Shown piece by piece: positions 36,552 through 45,895 of a DNA stretch of 64,000 bases. The notes below the pieces were generated by a model. It was not told the DNA's origin, did no database searches, and worked only from the letters and a program-made list of their open reading frames with translations. Numbering within the stretch: the first letter of the stretch is position 1; every line of letters begins with the position of its first letter. Both the position numbers and the translations under genes were made by a program. The stretch spans positions 310,001 to 374,000 of the forward strand of contig NZ_JBFRBB010000001.1 of assembly GCF_040932035.1 (NCBI RefSeq), written 5' to 3'. Source of the DNA: Hoeflea_A sp040932035 (GTDB lineage Bacteria; Pseudomonadota; Alphaproteobacteria; Rhizobiales; Rhizobiaceae).

Positions 36552-37331
36552 CTATGAGCCGATCAGCGCCTGGCGTTTTTTTGCCAGCGCTTCGCGTTTG
36601 CTGCCCTCGTGGCCGGCCCTGAAGGATTTTTCAACAAAATCGATATGGGTTCGTGCAGCTATCTGTGCGTCTTCGGCACGTCCCTCAACAATGGCCATGC
36701 CGATATCCTTGTGCTGCTGCAACAGTTTTTCTCCGCTGCCGTCAATCGTGTGCAGATAGTCGCGGTTATAAAATATGCCGCGTTTTGTCAGCTCGTATAT
36801 CGAGGCCATCGTGTGTATCAGGGTCGAATTGTGACTGGCATCGACTATGACCGAATGGAATTTGATGTCCTGTTCCTTTGAAGCCTTTGAGTCGCGGTTT
36901 TTTTGCGCCAGCTCAAGCTTTTCCAAAGTATCCAGTATGATGTCCCTGTCGACTTTTGTCGCCCGCTCTGATGCAAGCGCTGCGGCAAACCCCTCCTGCT
37001 CCCTGCGGTACTCCAGATAATCATAGAACGCGGATTGATGCCGGGCATAAAGATCGATCATCGCCGGTGAAAGCGCGGTTCCCGTAAGGGCTGCAATATA
37101 GGAGCCTTCGCCGTGGCGTACCCGCAGAAGGTTCTGGTCTTCGAGCCGCTTCAGCGCCTCGCGGATTTTCTGCCTCGAAACGTCCATGGTTTCGGCAAGC
37201 TCGCGCTCGGGCGGAAGTTTGGTGCCTTCCTTGAGAACACCCGTGACGATCAGATCCTCTATTTGTCTGACCACCGTATCAACCACTGTTTCGTGGTCTA
37301 TTTTCTCGAAAACCAGCTTCTCAAAGGCCAT
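36552..37331 (-). CDS. FadR-type GntR transcriptional regulator (FCD domain)
   Basis: 259 aa. The N-terminal winged helix (GTKLPPERELAETMDVSRQ, then IREALKRLEDQ, residues 36-70) is GntR-like; the all-helical C-terminal FCD domain has the metal/ligand pattern DIKFHSVIVDASHN followed by later His residues. FCD regulators (LldR, GlcC, PdhR relatives) commonly respond to lactate, glycolate or pyruvate. It is divergent from the TRAP-dld operon with a 358-base gap that holds tandem operator-like sites. It most likely represses that operon in the absence of its substrate. Confidence 0.93.
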   Translation of the reverse strand: MAFEKLVFEKIDHETVVDTVVRQIEDLIVTGVLKEGTKLPPERELAETMDVSRQKIREALKRLEDQNLLRVRHGEGSYIAALTGTALSPAMIDLYARHQSAFYDYLEYRREQEGFAAALASERATKVDRDIILDTLEKLELAQKNRDSKASKEQDIKFHSVIVDASHNSTLIHTMASIYELTKRGIFYNRDYLHTIDGSGEKLLQQHKDIGMAIVEGRAEDAQIAARTHIDFVEKSFRAGHEGSKREALAKKRQALIGS

Positions 37332-37367
37332 TTTTTGTTCAATATCCCTGCTTCACAGCTGTACTCT

Positions 37368-37396
37368 AAAATAGATTACACACACTCGTATTGCAA
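37368..37396 (-). promoter_or_regulatory. Candidate gntR promoter
   Basis: On the minus strand, TTGCAA (37396-37391) and TATTTT (37373-37368) are 17 bases apart, about 37 bases before the gntR start codon. It is a plausible sigma-70 promoter; similarity is moderate. Confidence 0.4.
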
Positions 37397-37568
37397 TCTG
37401 TAATTCGGTTGCCGGCAACGCGCCGATTTCACGCGAAAGGCGTATCACATTGCAAATAAACAGCTAATTAGTTCGGAATTCCGAATTCATACTTCAATTG
37501 CCCCACGGATAAACAGTTGAACACCCGTCTCTCGATAAGCCGGAAGGTCGAAATTCGTGTGCTTGGCG

Positions 37569-37597
37569 TTGACACGCTCAGTGGTATATTTTATGAA
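37569..37597 (+). promoter_or_regulatory. Promoter of the TRAP-dld operon
   Basis: A perfect -35 box TTGACA (37569-37574), a 17-base spacer and TATGAA (37592-37597, 4 of 6 to consensus) lie about 90 bases upstream of dctP. The upstream operator-like site overlaps the spacer and -10 box, which fits repression by blocking RNA polymerase. Confidence 0.65.
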
Positions 37598-37625
37598 CCA
37601 CTCGGGTGGTATGTTTAATATACCA
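37582..37625. promoter_or_regulatory. Two tandem TGGT-N11-ACCA operator-like sites
   Basis: Site A TGGTATATTTTATGAACCA (37582-37600) and site B TGGTATGTTTAATATACCA (37607-37625) are 19 bases each, identical at 15 positions and separated by 6 bases, so their centres are 25 bases apart. Their outer halves also form a perfect 12-bp inverted repeat (37579-37590 and 37617-37628). Position over the -10 box and next to a FadR-type regulator gene make them the likely operators. Confidence 0.65.
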
Positions 37626-37689
37626 CTGATTTACGGCAGCTGAGACACGTTACTTTGTCGAGCCTGCCATACCTGTTTCGGAGGATCGT

Positions 37690-38742
37690 ATGAAAAACTC
37701 TATCGTTAGCCTGGCTATCGCTGCTGCGATGTTGTCAGCCGCCCCTGCGGCACTTGCAGCCGACAAGCTGTTGCTCAAAACGCCAATCGCATTTTCAACC
37801 TCTTTGCCCGGCCTCGGATCGCCTATTCCGCGCGTCGCCGAACAGCTCGAAAAGATGTCCGGCGGCACACTGAAAATGAAAGTCTACGAACCGAACAAGC
37901 TGGTTCCGCCGTTCGAAATTCTGGATGCGGTATCTTCGGGAAAGATCAACTCCGGATACACCACCGCCGGATACTGGGCCGGTAAGATCCCGGCGTCGCC
38001 GCTGTTTTCCGCTGTTCCGTTCGGACCGGAAGCAGGCGAATACATGGCCTGGCTTTATTACGGCAATGGTCTGAGCCTTTATCAGGAAATGTATGACCAG
38101 GCCGGCTTTAACGTGAAGGTGCTGCCCTGTGCGATCATCGCACCGGAGACATCTGGCTGGTTTGCGAACGAGGTCAATTCTCCGGCGGATCTGAACGGGC
38201 TGAAAATGCGTTTCTTCGGCCTCGGCGGCAAAGTGATGCAGAAGCTCGGCGTTGCGACGTCGCTGTTGCCTGGCGGCGAGATTTTTCCGGCTCTGGAAAA
38301 GGGCGCCATCGACGCGACTGAATTCTCCATGCCGGCAATCGACGCCCGCCTCGGCTTCCACAAGCTGGTGAAGTACAATTACTTCCCCGGCTGGCATCAG
38401 CAGGCCACGGTGTTCGAGCTGCTTGTCAACAAGGACGTCTGGAGCGGTGCGTCGGAACAGCACCGGGCGATCATCGAAAATGCCTGCAAGGCGTCGATGA
38501 CCGATAGCTTTGCCGAAGGCGAGGCAATTCAGCACGATGCGCTGATCGACAATGTCGAAAACAACGGCGTGACCATCAAGAACTGGTCACCGGAAATGCT
38601 GGAAACATTCCGCGATACCTGGGCCGAAGTCGCGGCGGAGGAATCGCAGGACCCGTTCTTCAAAAAGGTCCTCGATGACATGAACGAGTTCCGCGACGGC
38701 TACAAGGTCTGGAAGCAAAACGCCTTCCTTCCGCGCACCTAA
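37690..38742 (+). CDS. dctP: TRAP transporter substrate-binding protein DctP
   Basis: 350 aa with a signal peptide (residues 1-23, cut after PAALAA). The mature protein matches the branch of DctP proteins that includes 2-oxo acid and lactate binders: ETSGWF at about residue 153, LKMRFFGLGGKVMQKLG, LLPGGEIFPALEKGAIDATE and YFPGWHQQ. GGAGG lies upstream of ATG 37690. It captures the ligand in the periplasm for the fused DctQM permease. With dld downstream, D-lactate or another 2-hydroxy acid is the most likely substrate; this is inference. Confidence 0.93.
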   Translation: MKNSIVSLAIAAAMLSAAPAALAADKLLLKTPIAFSTSLPGLGSPIPRVAEQLEKMSGGTLKMKVYEPNKLVPPFEILDAVSSGKINSGYTTAGYWAGKIPASPLFSAVPFGPEAGEYMAWLYYGNGLSLYQEMYDQAGFNVKVLPCAIIAPETSGWFANEVNSPADLNGLKMRFFGLGGKVMQKLGVATSLLPGGEIFPALEKGAIDATEFSMPAIDARLGFHKLVKYNYFPGWHQQATVFELLVNKDVWSGASEQHRAIIENACKASMTDSFAEGEAIQHDALIDNVENNGVTIKNWSPEMLETFRDTWAEVAAEESQDPFFKKVLDDMNEFRDGYKVWKQNAFLPRT

Positions 38743-38865
38743 AACTCAAAACCCATTGGCAGGTGGCTGCATTTGCGGCCGCCTGCCATTGCCGGACCCG
38801 CGGCCAGGGGCTCCGCGTCCGCGCAATTTCTGACTGATGTTTTCAAAACATGAGGGAGGAAGCCC

Positions 38866-40932
38866 GTGTCCGAAGTAAAACCTGTCGACCAGGATCCGAT
38901 TGCCACATTCGAGGCTCTGGTTGAGCATCCCGATGCAGACCGCTACCGCCCGGCCGTTGCAATTGACACCTTCGTGAAGGCTGTCGGACATGTGGTGATG
39001 TGGGCCAACATAGCGTTGATCGCCGCAATAACCTCACAGGTGGCATTGCGCTATTTCCTGAACCAGAATTACCCGAAGCTGGACGAAATCCAGTGGCATA
39101 TTTACGGCCTCGTCACCATGATCGGCGTCTCCTATGCCCTGGCGACCGACAGCCATGTGCGGGTTGACCTGCTGCATCTGCAATTGAGCAGGCCATCCCA
39201 GCGGATCATCGAAATTGTCGGTATATTGCTGCTGATGTGTCCCTTCCTTTACCTGATGATCGATCAGGGATTTGACTATTTCTATGAAAGCTACCGTGTT
39301 GGCGAACGCTCGGACAGCCCCACCGGTCTTCCGGCCCGCTGGGCGCTGAAGGCCGTCATACCAATCAGCTTCGTATTGCTGGCGCTCGCCGCCCTTGCGC
39401 GGTTGATCCACGATTTCCACGCCCTTCTGACCGAGACCGACGGCGAAGGCGCCGGGCGCGGACTGGGCCTCGTTGCCTGGTCGCTCTTCGGTTTCATCCT
39501 CATTGCAATTGCTTTGTCCTTTCTGGTCGAAACAACCGAGGAAAAGCTTGTTGTCGCAATGTTCATCAGCTTTATCGCCCTGTTGTTTACCGGGTTTCCC
39601 GTGGCCTGGACGTTGGCAGGCATCGGTGTCCTGTTCTGCGGTGTGGCCTATCTGTTCGACAACGACCTGATGGCCTGGACGAGGCTTGAATCCACATTTA
39701 CCGGCCTTGATTATCTGACCCTTGGCGCCGTGGTGAACCGCATCTACGCGACCATGTCGAACGCGGTCCTGGTGGCGCTGCCGATGTTCATTTTCATGGG
39801 ATTGATGCTTGACGAAAGCGGCGTTGCCCAAAGGCTGATGTCATCCATGCAGCGCCTGTTCGGCACCGTCCGCGGCGGGCTGGCAATAACGGTCACGCTC
39901 ATAGGTATCATTCTGGCAGCATCGACCGGAATCATCGGCGCATCAGTCGTGCTCCTCGGCGTTTTGTCCCTTCCTTCAATGGTCGAGCAGAAATACGCGC
40001 CATCCCTGGCCGCGGGTGTTGTCTCGGCATCGGGCACGCTTGGCATATTGATCCCGCCATCGATCATGCTCGTCATCATGGCCGATCAGATGGCGCTGTC
40101 GGTTGGCGATCTCTTCATGGCGGCCGTCTTTCCCGGCGTCATTATCGGATTGCTGTACCTGGTCTACATTTTCATACGCGCCTATCTCAATCCGGATGTC
40201 GCGCCCGTTCCGGAGGGTGCCAGGGCGCCGGACTGGTCGGCGGTAAAGGACGTGCTCATTGCGGTGCTGCCGACACTCGGCCTCATCATCGCTGTGCTCG
40301 GTTCCATTTTTGCAGGCATCACAACGCCCACCGAGGCCTCGGGCATCGGCGCCCTCGGTGCGACCCTCCTGGCGCTGGCCTATGGAAAACTCAACTTCAA
40401 AAAGCTGAAAAATGTTCTGATCTCGACGTTCAATACGACGGCCTACATATTCGCCATCTTTCTGGGCGCCACGATCTTCTCCTATGTCCTGCGTGAACTG
40501 GGCGGGGACGAACTCATAGAGAGCATGATCGCGTCCACCGGTTTCGGCGCGACCGCAACAATCATCTTCATCCTGTTCATCGTTTTCCTGCTCGGATTTG
40601 TACTGGACTGGATTGAGATCACCCTGATTGTGCTGCCATTAATGCGTCCAATCGTGAACGGCCTGGGTCTTGATATTCCCGGATTTGGCGAAATCGACGA
40701 GCCGGCCCTTCTCTGGTTCGTGATTCTCGTGGCCGTCACTCTGCAGACATCCTTCTTGACGCCGCCGGTGGGTTTCGCGCTTTTCTATCTCAAGGGTGTG
40801 TGCCCGCCTGAAATCCGGCTCAACCATATTTACAGGGGCATTGTGCCCTTTGTGCTGCTGCAGCTCACGGGACTGGCGGTCGTGTTTTTGTGGCCGCAGC
40901 TTGCCACATGGCTTCCCTCGGTTGCGTATTGA
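38866..40932 (+). CDS. dctQM: Fused TRAP transporter permease DctQ-DctM
   Basis: 688 aa combining both TRAP membrane subunits. Residues 1-190 are DctQ-like with four helices (IALIAAITSQVALRYFLNQ, then the DEIQWHIYGLV block); from about 205 onward is the DctM large subunit with about 12 helices, including GASVVLLGVLSLPSM and ASGTLGILIPPSIMLV (about residues 385-400), which are typical DctM signatures. The start is GTG 38866, with GGGAGG six bases upstream. It imports the ligand delivered by DctP using the sodium gradient. The stop lies 10 bases before dld. Confidence 0.95.
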   Translation: MSEVKPVDQDPIATFEALVEHPDADRYRPAVAIDTFVKAVGHVVMWANIALIAAITSQVALRYFLNQNYPKLDEIQWHIYGLVTMIGVSYALATDSHVRVDLLHLQLSRPSQRIIEIVGILLLMCPFLYLMIDQGFDYFYESYRVGERSDSPTGLPARWALKAVIPISFVLLALAALARLIHDFHALLTETDGEGAGRGLGLVAWSLFGFILIAIALSFLVETTEEKLVVAMFISFIALLFTGFPVAWTLAGIGVLFCGVAYLFDNDLMAWTRLESTFTGLDYLTLGAVVNRIYATMSNAVLVALPMFIFMGLMLDESGVAQRLMSSMQRLFGTVRGGLAITVTLIGIILAASTGIIGASVVLLGVLSLPSMVEQKYAPSLAAGVVSASGTLGILIPPSIMLVIMADQMALSVGDLFMAAVFPGVIIGLLYLVYIFIRAYLNPDVAPVPEGARAPDWSAVKDVLIAVLPTLGLIIAVLGSIFAGITTPTEASGIGALGATLLALAYGKLNFKKLKNVLISTFNTTAYIFAIFLGATIFSYVLRELGGDELIESMIASTGFGATATIIFILFIVFLLGFVLDWIEITLIVLPLMRPIVNGLGLDIPGFGEIDEPALLWFVILVAVTLQTSFLTPPVGFALFYLKGVCPPEIRLNHIYRGIVPFVLLQLTGLAVVFLWPQLATWLPSVAY

Positions 40933-40942
40933 AGGCGCTGCA

Positions 40943-42661
40943 ATGACCAACGCGCAATTGATCCGGGACCTGCGTGCCGTTGTCGGCTATCGCGGTGTTC
41001 TGACCGGACGCCGGCGGACGGAGCGTTTCAGAACAGGGTTCCGTTCGGGGCAGGGGGAGGCTGTTGCCGTTGTCCTGCCCCGCAAACTGCTCGAACTCTG
41101 GCAGGTTCTCAAGGTCTGCGTCGCGGCGGACAAGATCATCATCATACAGGCGGCCAACACCGGTTTGACGGAAGGGTCCACGCCAAACGGCCGCTATGAC
41201 CGCGACGTCGTGCTGATCAATACCAGGGCGATGGACCGTGCAATTTTGCTCGACGCCGGCAAACAGGTTGTCAGCTTTCCCGGTACGACACTTTTTGCAC
41301 TCGAAAAACTGCTGAAACCGCTGAACAGGCAGCCGCATTCGGTCATCGGTTCTTCCTGCATCGGCGCCTCGGTGATCGGTGGCGTATGCAACAATTCAGG
41401 CGGTTCTCTCGTTGAGCGCGGCCCGTCCTATACGGAGCTCTCACTTTATGCGCGGGTTGCTCCGGACGGTCAGTTGGAGCTTGTCAATCATCTGGGAATT
41501 GCGCTCGGCAACAGCCCTGAAGAAATACTGGCAAAGCTGGAAGGGGGCGCCTTTTCATCCGGCGACGTCGAGACCTCCAACAAAAAGGGTTCGGACACCG
41601 ATTACGGGCGAAGGGTTCGCGATGTGGACGCTTCGACGCCGGCCCGTTTCAATGCTGACAAACGACGCCTTTACGAGGCCAGTGGATGTGCAGGTAAACT
41701 CGCCGTCTTTGCCGTCAGACTGGACACCTATCCGATAAATGACCGGGAAAAGGTGTTTTACATAGGCACCAATGACCCCGATGAACTGACCGGGATCCGC
41801 CGCCACATCCTTTCCCGTTTTCAAACTCTCCCGGTTTCCGCCGAATATATGCACCGCGATATTTTCGACATTGCCCGCGATTACGGCAAGGACACGGTTC
41901 TGATGATCAACCATCTGGGAACCGATCACCTGCCCAAATTCTTCGCCCTGAAGGGGGCGTTTGATGCTTGGTTCAACAAAGTTCCGTTCATGCCTCAGAA
42001 CTTTGTTGATCGCACGATGCAATGGCTGAGCCGGTGCTGGCCGAATATCCTGCCGGCAAGGATGCTGGATTACCGGGACAGGTTTGAACACCATCTGATT
42101 CTGAAAATGCGCGATGACGGCATTGAAGAGGCAGCACTGTTTTTAAGAGACCATTTTGCCGGCAAAAGCGGCGAATTCTTCGAGTGCACCGACAGGCAGG
42201 CGAAACTGGCCGAATTACACCGTTTTGCCGCGGCCGGTGCGGCGGTTCGCTTCCAGGCGGTGCATAGCGCTGAGGTGGAGGAAATCCTTGCGCTGGATAT
42301 CGCTCTGAGGCGTAACGAGCGCGACTGGTTCGAGAAACTCCCGCCTGAAATAGACGAGCAAATCGTCCACAAGCTCTATTACGGCCATTTCATGTGTCAT
42401 GTCCTGCATCAGGACTATATCGTCAAAAAGGGCGTGAACGCCAAAGCTCTGAAAGAGAAGATGCTGGCCTTGCTTGACCGGCGTGGCGCCGAATATCCGG
42501 CAGAACACAATGTCGGGCACCTGTATAAGGCAAATTCAGATCTCGCTGATTTCTACGAACGGTTGGATCCGACCAACACATTCAATCCCGGAATCGGGCA
42601 TACAGCGCGCCATCGGCGCCGTTGCGGACATACGCCCGGCACGCTCACACCGGTAACATGA
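40943..42661 (+). CDS. dld: Quinone-dependent D-lactate dehydrogenase
   Basis: 572 aa, the same size as E. coli Dld (571). The FAD-binding domain has IIIIQAANTGLTEGSTPNG split as AANTGLTEGSTP (about residues 70-81) and SCIGASVIGGVCNNSGGSLV; the C-terminal membrane-binding domain includes EYPAEHNVGHLYKAN. It oxidises D-lactate to pyruvate at the inner membrane and reduces quinone. ATG 40943 follows AAGG; a longer frame overlaps dctQM and is rejected. Cotranscription with the TRAP transporter points to uptake and oxidation of D-lactate or a close analogue. Confidence 0.95.
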   Translation: MTNAQLIRDLRAVVGYRGVLTGRRRTERFRTGFRSGQGEAVAVVLPRKLLELWQVLKVCVAADKIIIIQAANTGLTEGSTPNGRYDRDVVLINTRAMDRAILLDAGKQVVSFPGTTLFALEKLLKPLNRQPHSVIGSSCIGASVIGGVCNNSGGSLVERGPSYTELSLYARVAPDGQLELVNHLGIALGNSPEEILAKLEGGAFSSGDVETSNKKGSDTDYGRRVRDVDASTPARFNADKRRLYEASGCAGKLAVFAVRLDTYPINDREKVFYIGTNDPDELTGIRRHILSRFQTLPVSAEYMHRDIFDIARDYGKDTVLMINHLGTDHLPKFFALKGAFDAWFNKVPFMPQNFVDRTMQWLSRCWPNILPARMLDYRDRFEHHLILKMRDDGIEEAALFLRDHFAGKSGEFFECTDRQAKLAELHRFAAAGAAVRFQAVHSAEVEEILALDIALRRNERDWFEKLPPEIDEQIVHKLYYGHFMCHVLHQDYIVKKGVNAKALKEKMLALLDRRGAEYPAEHNVGHLYKANSDLADFYERLDPTNTFNPGIGHTARHRRRCGHTPGTLTPVT

Positions 42662-42667
42662 GCGCTA

Positions 42668-43132
42668 TTACTGCCCGGCGGCTTTTGCCGTGAGCTTGTC
42701 CAGCGCGCCATTTATCAAAACGATGCTCGGATGATCTGCCGGCAAGCCGTGCTGAGCGGCCATTGCAGCGGGGGAACGATAGATCAGCGCTGTGCCGTCC
42801 GCCGTTTCAACCACGACCACGCGGATGGGCAGATCCAATCCTGCCGATTGGGCATCGCGAATAACCGGTGTGCCAAGCCGCGGATTGCCGAAAATCAGAA
42901 GCTCGTTGTCCGGGATATCCATTCCCACGCTTGCTCCGCCCTTGGCATGGTCTACGCGCGCAAAAACCTTTGCGCCTGCAGCTTCAACGGCCTGGACAAG
43001 CCGGTCCATCGTATCTGAAACGGAGTGCGGGCTTTGAACCTGGACAAGGTCATCCGCAGCGAAAGCTTGAACAGCCGGCATCAGCGCAAATGCAACGCCG
43101 GCCACGCCGAGACCGAGGGATTTGAGGTTCAT
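42668..43132 (-). CDS. Secreted DUF302 protein
   Basis: 154 aa with a signal peptide (LGLGVAGVAFALMPAVQAFA) and a single DUF302 domain: VSDTMDRLVQAVEAAGAKVFARVDHA, then LLIFGNPRLGTPVI and LDLPIRVVVVE. DUF302 is a small alpha-beta fold of unknown function, often found with redox or sulfur genes. AGGAGG lies upstream of ATG 43132. It converges with dld with a 6-base gap, so it is not part of that operon. Confidence 0.9.
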   Translation of the reverse strand: MNLKSLGLGVAGVAFALMPAVQAFAADDLVQVQSPHSVSDTMDRLVQAVEAAGAKVFARVDHAKGGASVGMDIPDNELLIFGNPRLGTPVIRDAQSAGLDLPIRVVVVETADGTALIYRSPAAMAAQHGLPADHPSIVLINGALDKLTAKAAGQ

Positions 43133-43346
43133 ATCCTGCCTCCTGAGTTTCGCGAACAATAGTTCCGGTGGCACCATCTCGGCCTTAGATTGTGGCGGAA
43201 CTCCGAATACAGCCGAAAAAATTCAGATTCGCGGATCCGGATTCGCTGTTGATAAGCGCTTCGCAAGGCTCCCGGAAGTCCGGCCTCCATGGTTGTTGAA
43301 ACCGGAATTCTGGAGCATTTTGCTGGCATCGGAAGGTCAGTTGATC

Positions 43347-43742
43347 ATGAAAATCGAAAAAAGCTATCGGGTGCCATTTTCAGTCCACCGTGTTTACTCG
43401 GCATGGATATCCTCGAAGACCGTAATCGCACCAGCGACCCGTATGGATGTCAATCCGGTCGTCGGCGGACATTATCGGCTGTTCATGGAAGCTCCGGAAT
43501 TTACTGCCCAAAATGAGGGGAAGTTTCTGGAAGTGGACCCGCAATCACACCTTAAATACACATGGGAATGGAACGCGGACGGCAATGTCACCGAGATTTC
43601 CGTGGATTTCGAGGCAGCTGATGACGGAACGGAAGTTCGAATTGTCCATTCCGGGTTTACCGATGAGGAAAGCCGCGCAATGCACGCCACGGGCTGGGAC
43701 AGCTATATTGACGGGCTGACTCAATTCCTGAAAAACCGCTGA
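43347..43742 (+). CDS. SRPBCC/AHSA1-like protein
   Basis: 131 aa, one START-like helix-grip domain: starts IEKSYRVPFSVHRVYSAWIS, with DVNPVVGGHYRLFM, LKYTWEW and a C-terminal long helix GWDSYIDGLTQFLK. AHSA1/SRPBCC proteins bind hydrophobic ligands or act in stress responses. The start at ATG 43347 is preferred; the open frame upstream to 43122 is non-homologous. It is divergent from DUF302 across 214 bases. Confidence 0.85.
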   Translation: MKIEKSYRVPFSVHRVYSAWISSKTVIAPATRMDVNPVVGGHYRLFMEAPEFTAQNEGKFLEVDPQSHLKYTWEWNADGNVTEISVDFEAADDGTEVRIVHSGFTDEESRAMHATGWDSYIDGLTQFLKNR

Positions 43743-43812
43743 TTTGGTGTTTCTATTGTTGGCGCCACGCTGTTGTAGGCGCGTTCTGGTGAAATGATCG
43801 CGGGAGAGCGCC

Positions 43813-44445
43813 GTGCTGAATAGTGCGCTGTTTTTTGGGTTTTTGGTTGCGGCCTTCGCTGTGCTCGTTGTTCCGGGACCTGGCGTGTTGTACGTCGTTG
43901 CGCGCAGTTTGAACCAGGGGATCATGGCCGGATTCGTGTCCGCGCTTGGTCTGTCGGTTGGGGTACTTGTTCACGTGGCGGCAGCGGTGGCCGGTCTTTC
44001 GGCTATCGTGCTGACTTCCGCCACGGCTTTTTTGATCGTCAAATTTCTTGGAGCCGGTTACCTGGTTTATCTCGGAATTCAGACCTTGCGTTCCGGCCGG
44101 GCGAGCATTCAATCCGACACCGTTACCCGTCTCCCGTTGTCGCGCCTCTTCACGGACGGCGTTATGGTCAGCGTCCTCAATCCGAAGATAGCCGTATTTT
44201 TTCTGGCATTCCTGCCTCAGTTTGTGGATCCGGCTCTGGGCTCGGTATCACGGCAGATAGTCCTTTTGGGACTGATTTATGCCGGATTGGCTTTGTGTAC
44301 CGACAGCACCTATGGCGTTCTGGCTGGAAGTCTCAAACGCATGTTTCACGGAGATTTTCTGCAAGGTCCCCTCCCGCGGTACATCAGCGGCAGCCTGCTG
44401 GTCGGATTGGGCTTGAAGGCGGCTCTTACCAGTCAGCAGCAATAG
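43813..44445 (+). CDS. LysE/RhtB-family amino-acid exporter
   Basis: 210 aa with six hydrophobic segments. The N-terminus VLVVPGPGVLYVVARSLNQG (about residues 17-36) with VPGPG is the family hallmark, followed by GLSVGVLVHVAAAVAG. LysE/RhtB proteins export amino acids such as homoserine or threonine. The start is GTG 43813 with GGGAGAG upstream. It converges with the MATE gene, leaving 37 bases between. Confidence 0.9.
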   Translation: MLNSALFFGFLVAAFAVLVVPGPGVLYVVARSLNQGIMAGFVSALGLSVGVLVHVAAAVAGLSAIVLTSATAFLIVKFLGAGYLVYLGIQTLRSGRASIQSDTVTRLPLSRLFTDGVMVSVLNPKIAVFFLAFLPQFVDPALGSVSRQIVLLGLIYAGLALCTDSTYGVLAGSLKRMFHGDFLQGPLPRYISGSLLVGLGLKAALTSQQQ

Positions 44446-44482
44446 AGCATCCACGGCCGTTGTCGCAGCCCATGATTTGCAT

Positions 44483-45895
44483 TCAGGTCGCGCCCTTGCT
44501 CGATGTGAAGGGTGAGTTGGCCGCCGGTGGAATCTGGATTCCGGGCTCTTCCGGTGGTTTTGTCGACGGCCTGTCTGAGATTCGTTTGATGATCCTAAGA
44601 CAGGTGATGGCGGCCGCGACGCCAAAGAAGATCGCGCCCAGCCCATATCCCCCGAGCGCCCCGACGGCACCGAAATATTTCGAGCCGACCCACACAAAGG
44701 GAATAACGCCGAGCGTCGAGCGGCCCCAGTTGTAGACCGTCGAGATGATCGGATAGCCGAGATTATTGAAAGCGGCGTTGGCGACGAAGAGCATGCCGTT
44801 GAAAAGGAACGTAACGCTGACGAATTGGCAGAAAAAGACGACAAGCTCGCGGGCTTCGCCGTCAACGCCGAAAAGGGAGGCAATGAAATCGGCTCCAAGC
44901 GCGAGAAGCGCCCACATCGTCAGCGTGTAGACAATGATCACGATGAACGCATTTCGCATGGTGCTGTAGAGGCGGTCGAACCGTAGCGCGCCGTAATTTT
45001 GCCCGAGGATCGGACCAACCGCTCCGGACAAGGCAAAAAGCGCGCCGAAAGCGACGGGAATCAGCCGGCCGATGACGGCCCATCCCGCCACGGCGGAATC
45101 GCCGTAGCTGGCGATTTCGATCGTGACATAGGCATTGCCGACCGGTGTCGCCAACTGCGTCATGATCGCCGGCAGACCGACATAAAGATAGGGACCAATC
45201 GTGCTTCCAAGCACGTTCAATGACGGCAGGGCCAGCATCCTGTGAACCCTGTGCAGCCCGTAAAAGCCGACCACAATGAGAGCAAATCGCGAAATGACCG
45301 TCGAAATGGCGGCCCCGTGAATGCCGAGCCCCAGCCCGAAAATGAATATAGGATCGAGTATGGCCGTTGCAGCACCTGCCGCAAGCGTCACATACATGGC
45401 GCGTTTTGCGTCGCCCACTGCACGCAGCAGCCCCGCCATGGACATGCCGATGCCGATCAGCGGCAGCGACGGGAATACGATCTGCATGAATTCGACTGTC
45501 AACTGCGCGGTGCGGCCCTGCGCACCCATGAACCGCACCATGGCGTCGAGATAGGGAAAGCAGACAGCCGCTGCGACCGCCATGATCGCGGTGGTATAGA
45601 TGACCGACGCAGCGGCAAGCTGGCGCGCCCTGTCCCGCTCGCCGGCGCCGATGGCTCTGGAGGTGATGGCGGTGGCCGCAATGGACAGCCCGATGCTGAC
45701 GGAGGTCGAAAAGAAGATCAGAGTGCCGGCATAGCCGATTGCGGCTGCCAGCTCCTGCTGGCCGAGAAGCGAGATATAAAAGAGATTGAGCGCATCGACG
45801 AGGAAAATGGCGACGAGACCGATCGATCCCGTTGCCGCCATGACGATGACATGGCGCATGGTCGAACCGGTGACGAATTTTGCCGGTTCACTCAT
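44483..45895 (-). CDS. MATE-family multidrug efflux transporter
   Basis: 470 aa with 12 predicted helices in two six-helix halves. The first half begins near residue 15 (VIVMAATGSIGLVAIFLVDA, with LFYISLLGQQELAAAIGYAG after it) and the second near 235, typical of MatE proteins that expel cationic compounds or organic anions in exchange for sodium ions or protons. ATG 45895 is chosen; a TTG at 45901 is an alternative. The C-terminal 25 residues are hydrophilic. Confidence 0.92.
   Translation of the reverse strand: MSEPAKFVTGSTMRHVIVMAATGSIGLVAIFLVDALNLFYISLLGQQELAAAIGYAGTLIFFSTSVSIGLSIAATAITSRAIGAGERDRARQLAAASVIYTTAIMAVAAAVCFPYLDAMVRFMGAQGRTAQLTVEFMQIVFPSLPLIGIGMSMAGLLRAVGDAKRAMYVTLAAGAATAILDPIFIFGLGLGIHGAAISTVISRFALIVVGFYGLHRVHRMLALPSLNVLGSTIGPYLYVGLPAIMTQLATPVGNAYVTIEIASYGDSAVAGWAVIGRLIPVAFGALFALSGAVGPILGQNYGALRFDRLYSTMRNAFIVIIVYTLTMWALLALGADFIASLFGVDGEARELVVFFCQFVSVTFLFNGMLFVANAAFNNLGYPIISTVYNWGRSTLGVIPFVWVGSKYFGAVGALGGYGLGAIFFGVAAAITCLRIIKRISDRPSTKPPEEPGIQIPPAANSPFTSSKGAT

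Larger units (their letters stand above)
37332..37689. other. Divergent intergenic region gntR / TRAP operon
   Basis: This 358-base gap has no gene. It holds a candidate gntR promoter (37368-37396), AT-rich sequence with the palindromic stretch TCGGAATTCCGA near 37474, and the TRAP promoter with two operator-like sites (37569-37628). Base composition is clearly more AT-rich than the flanking genes, as usual for regulatory DNA. Confidence 0.8.
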
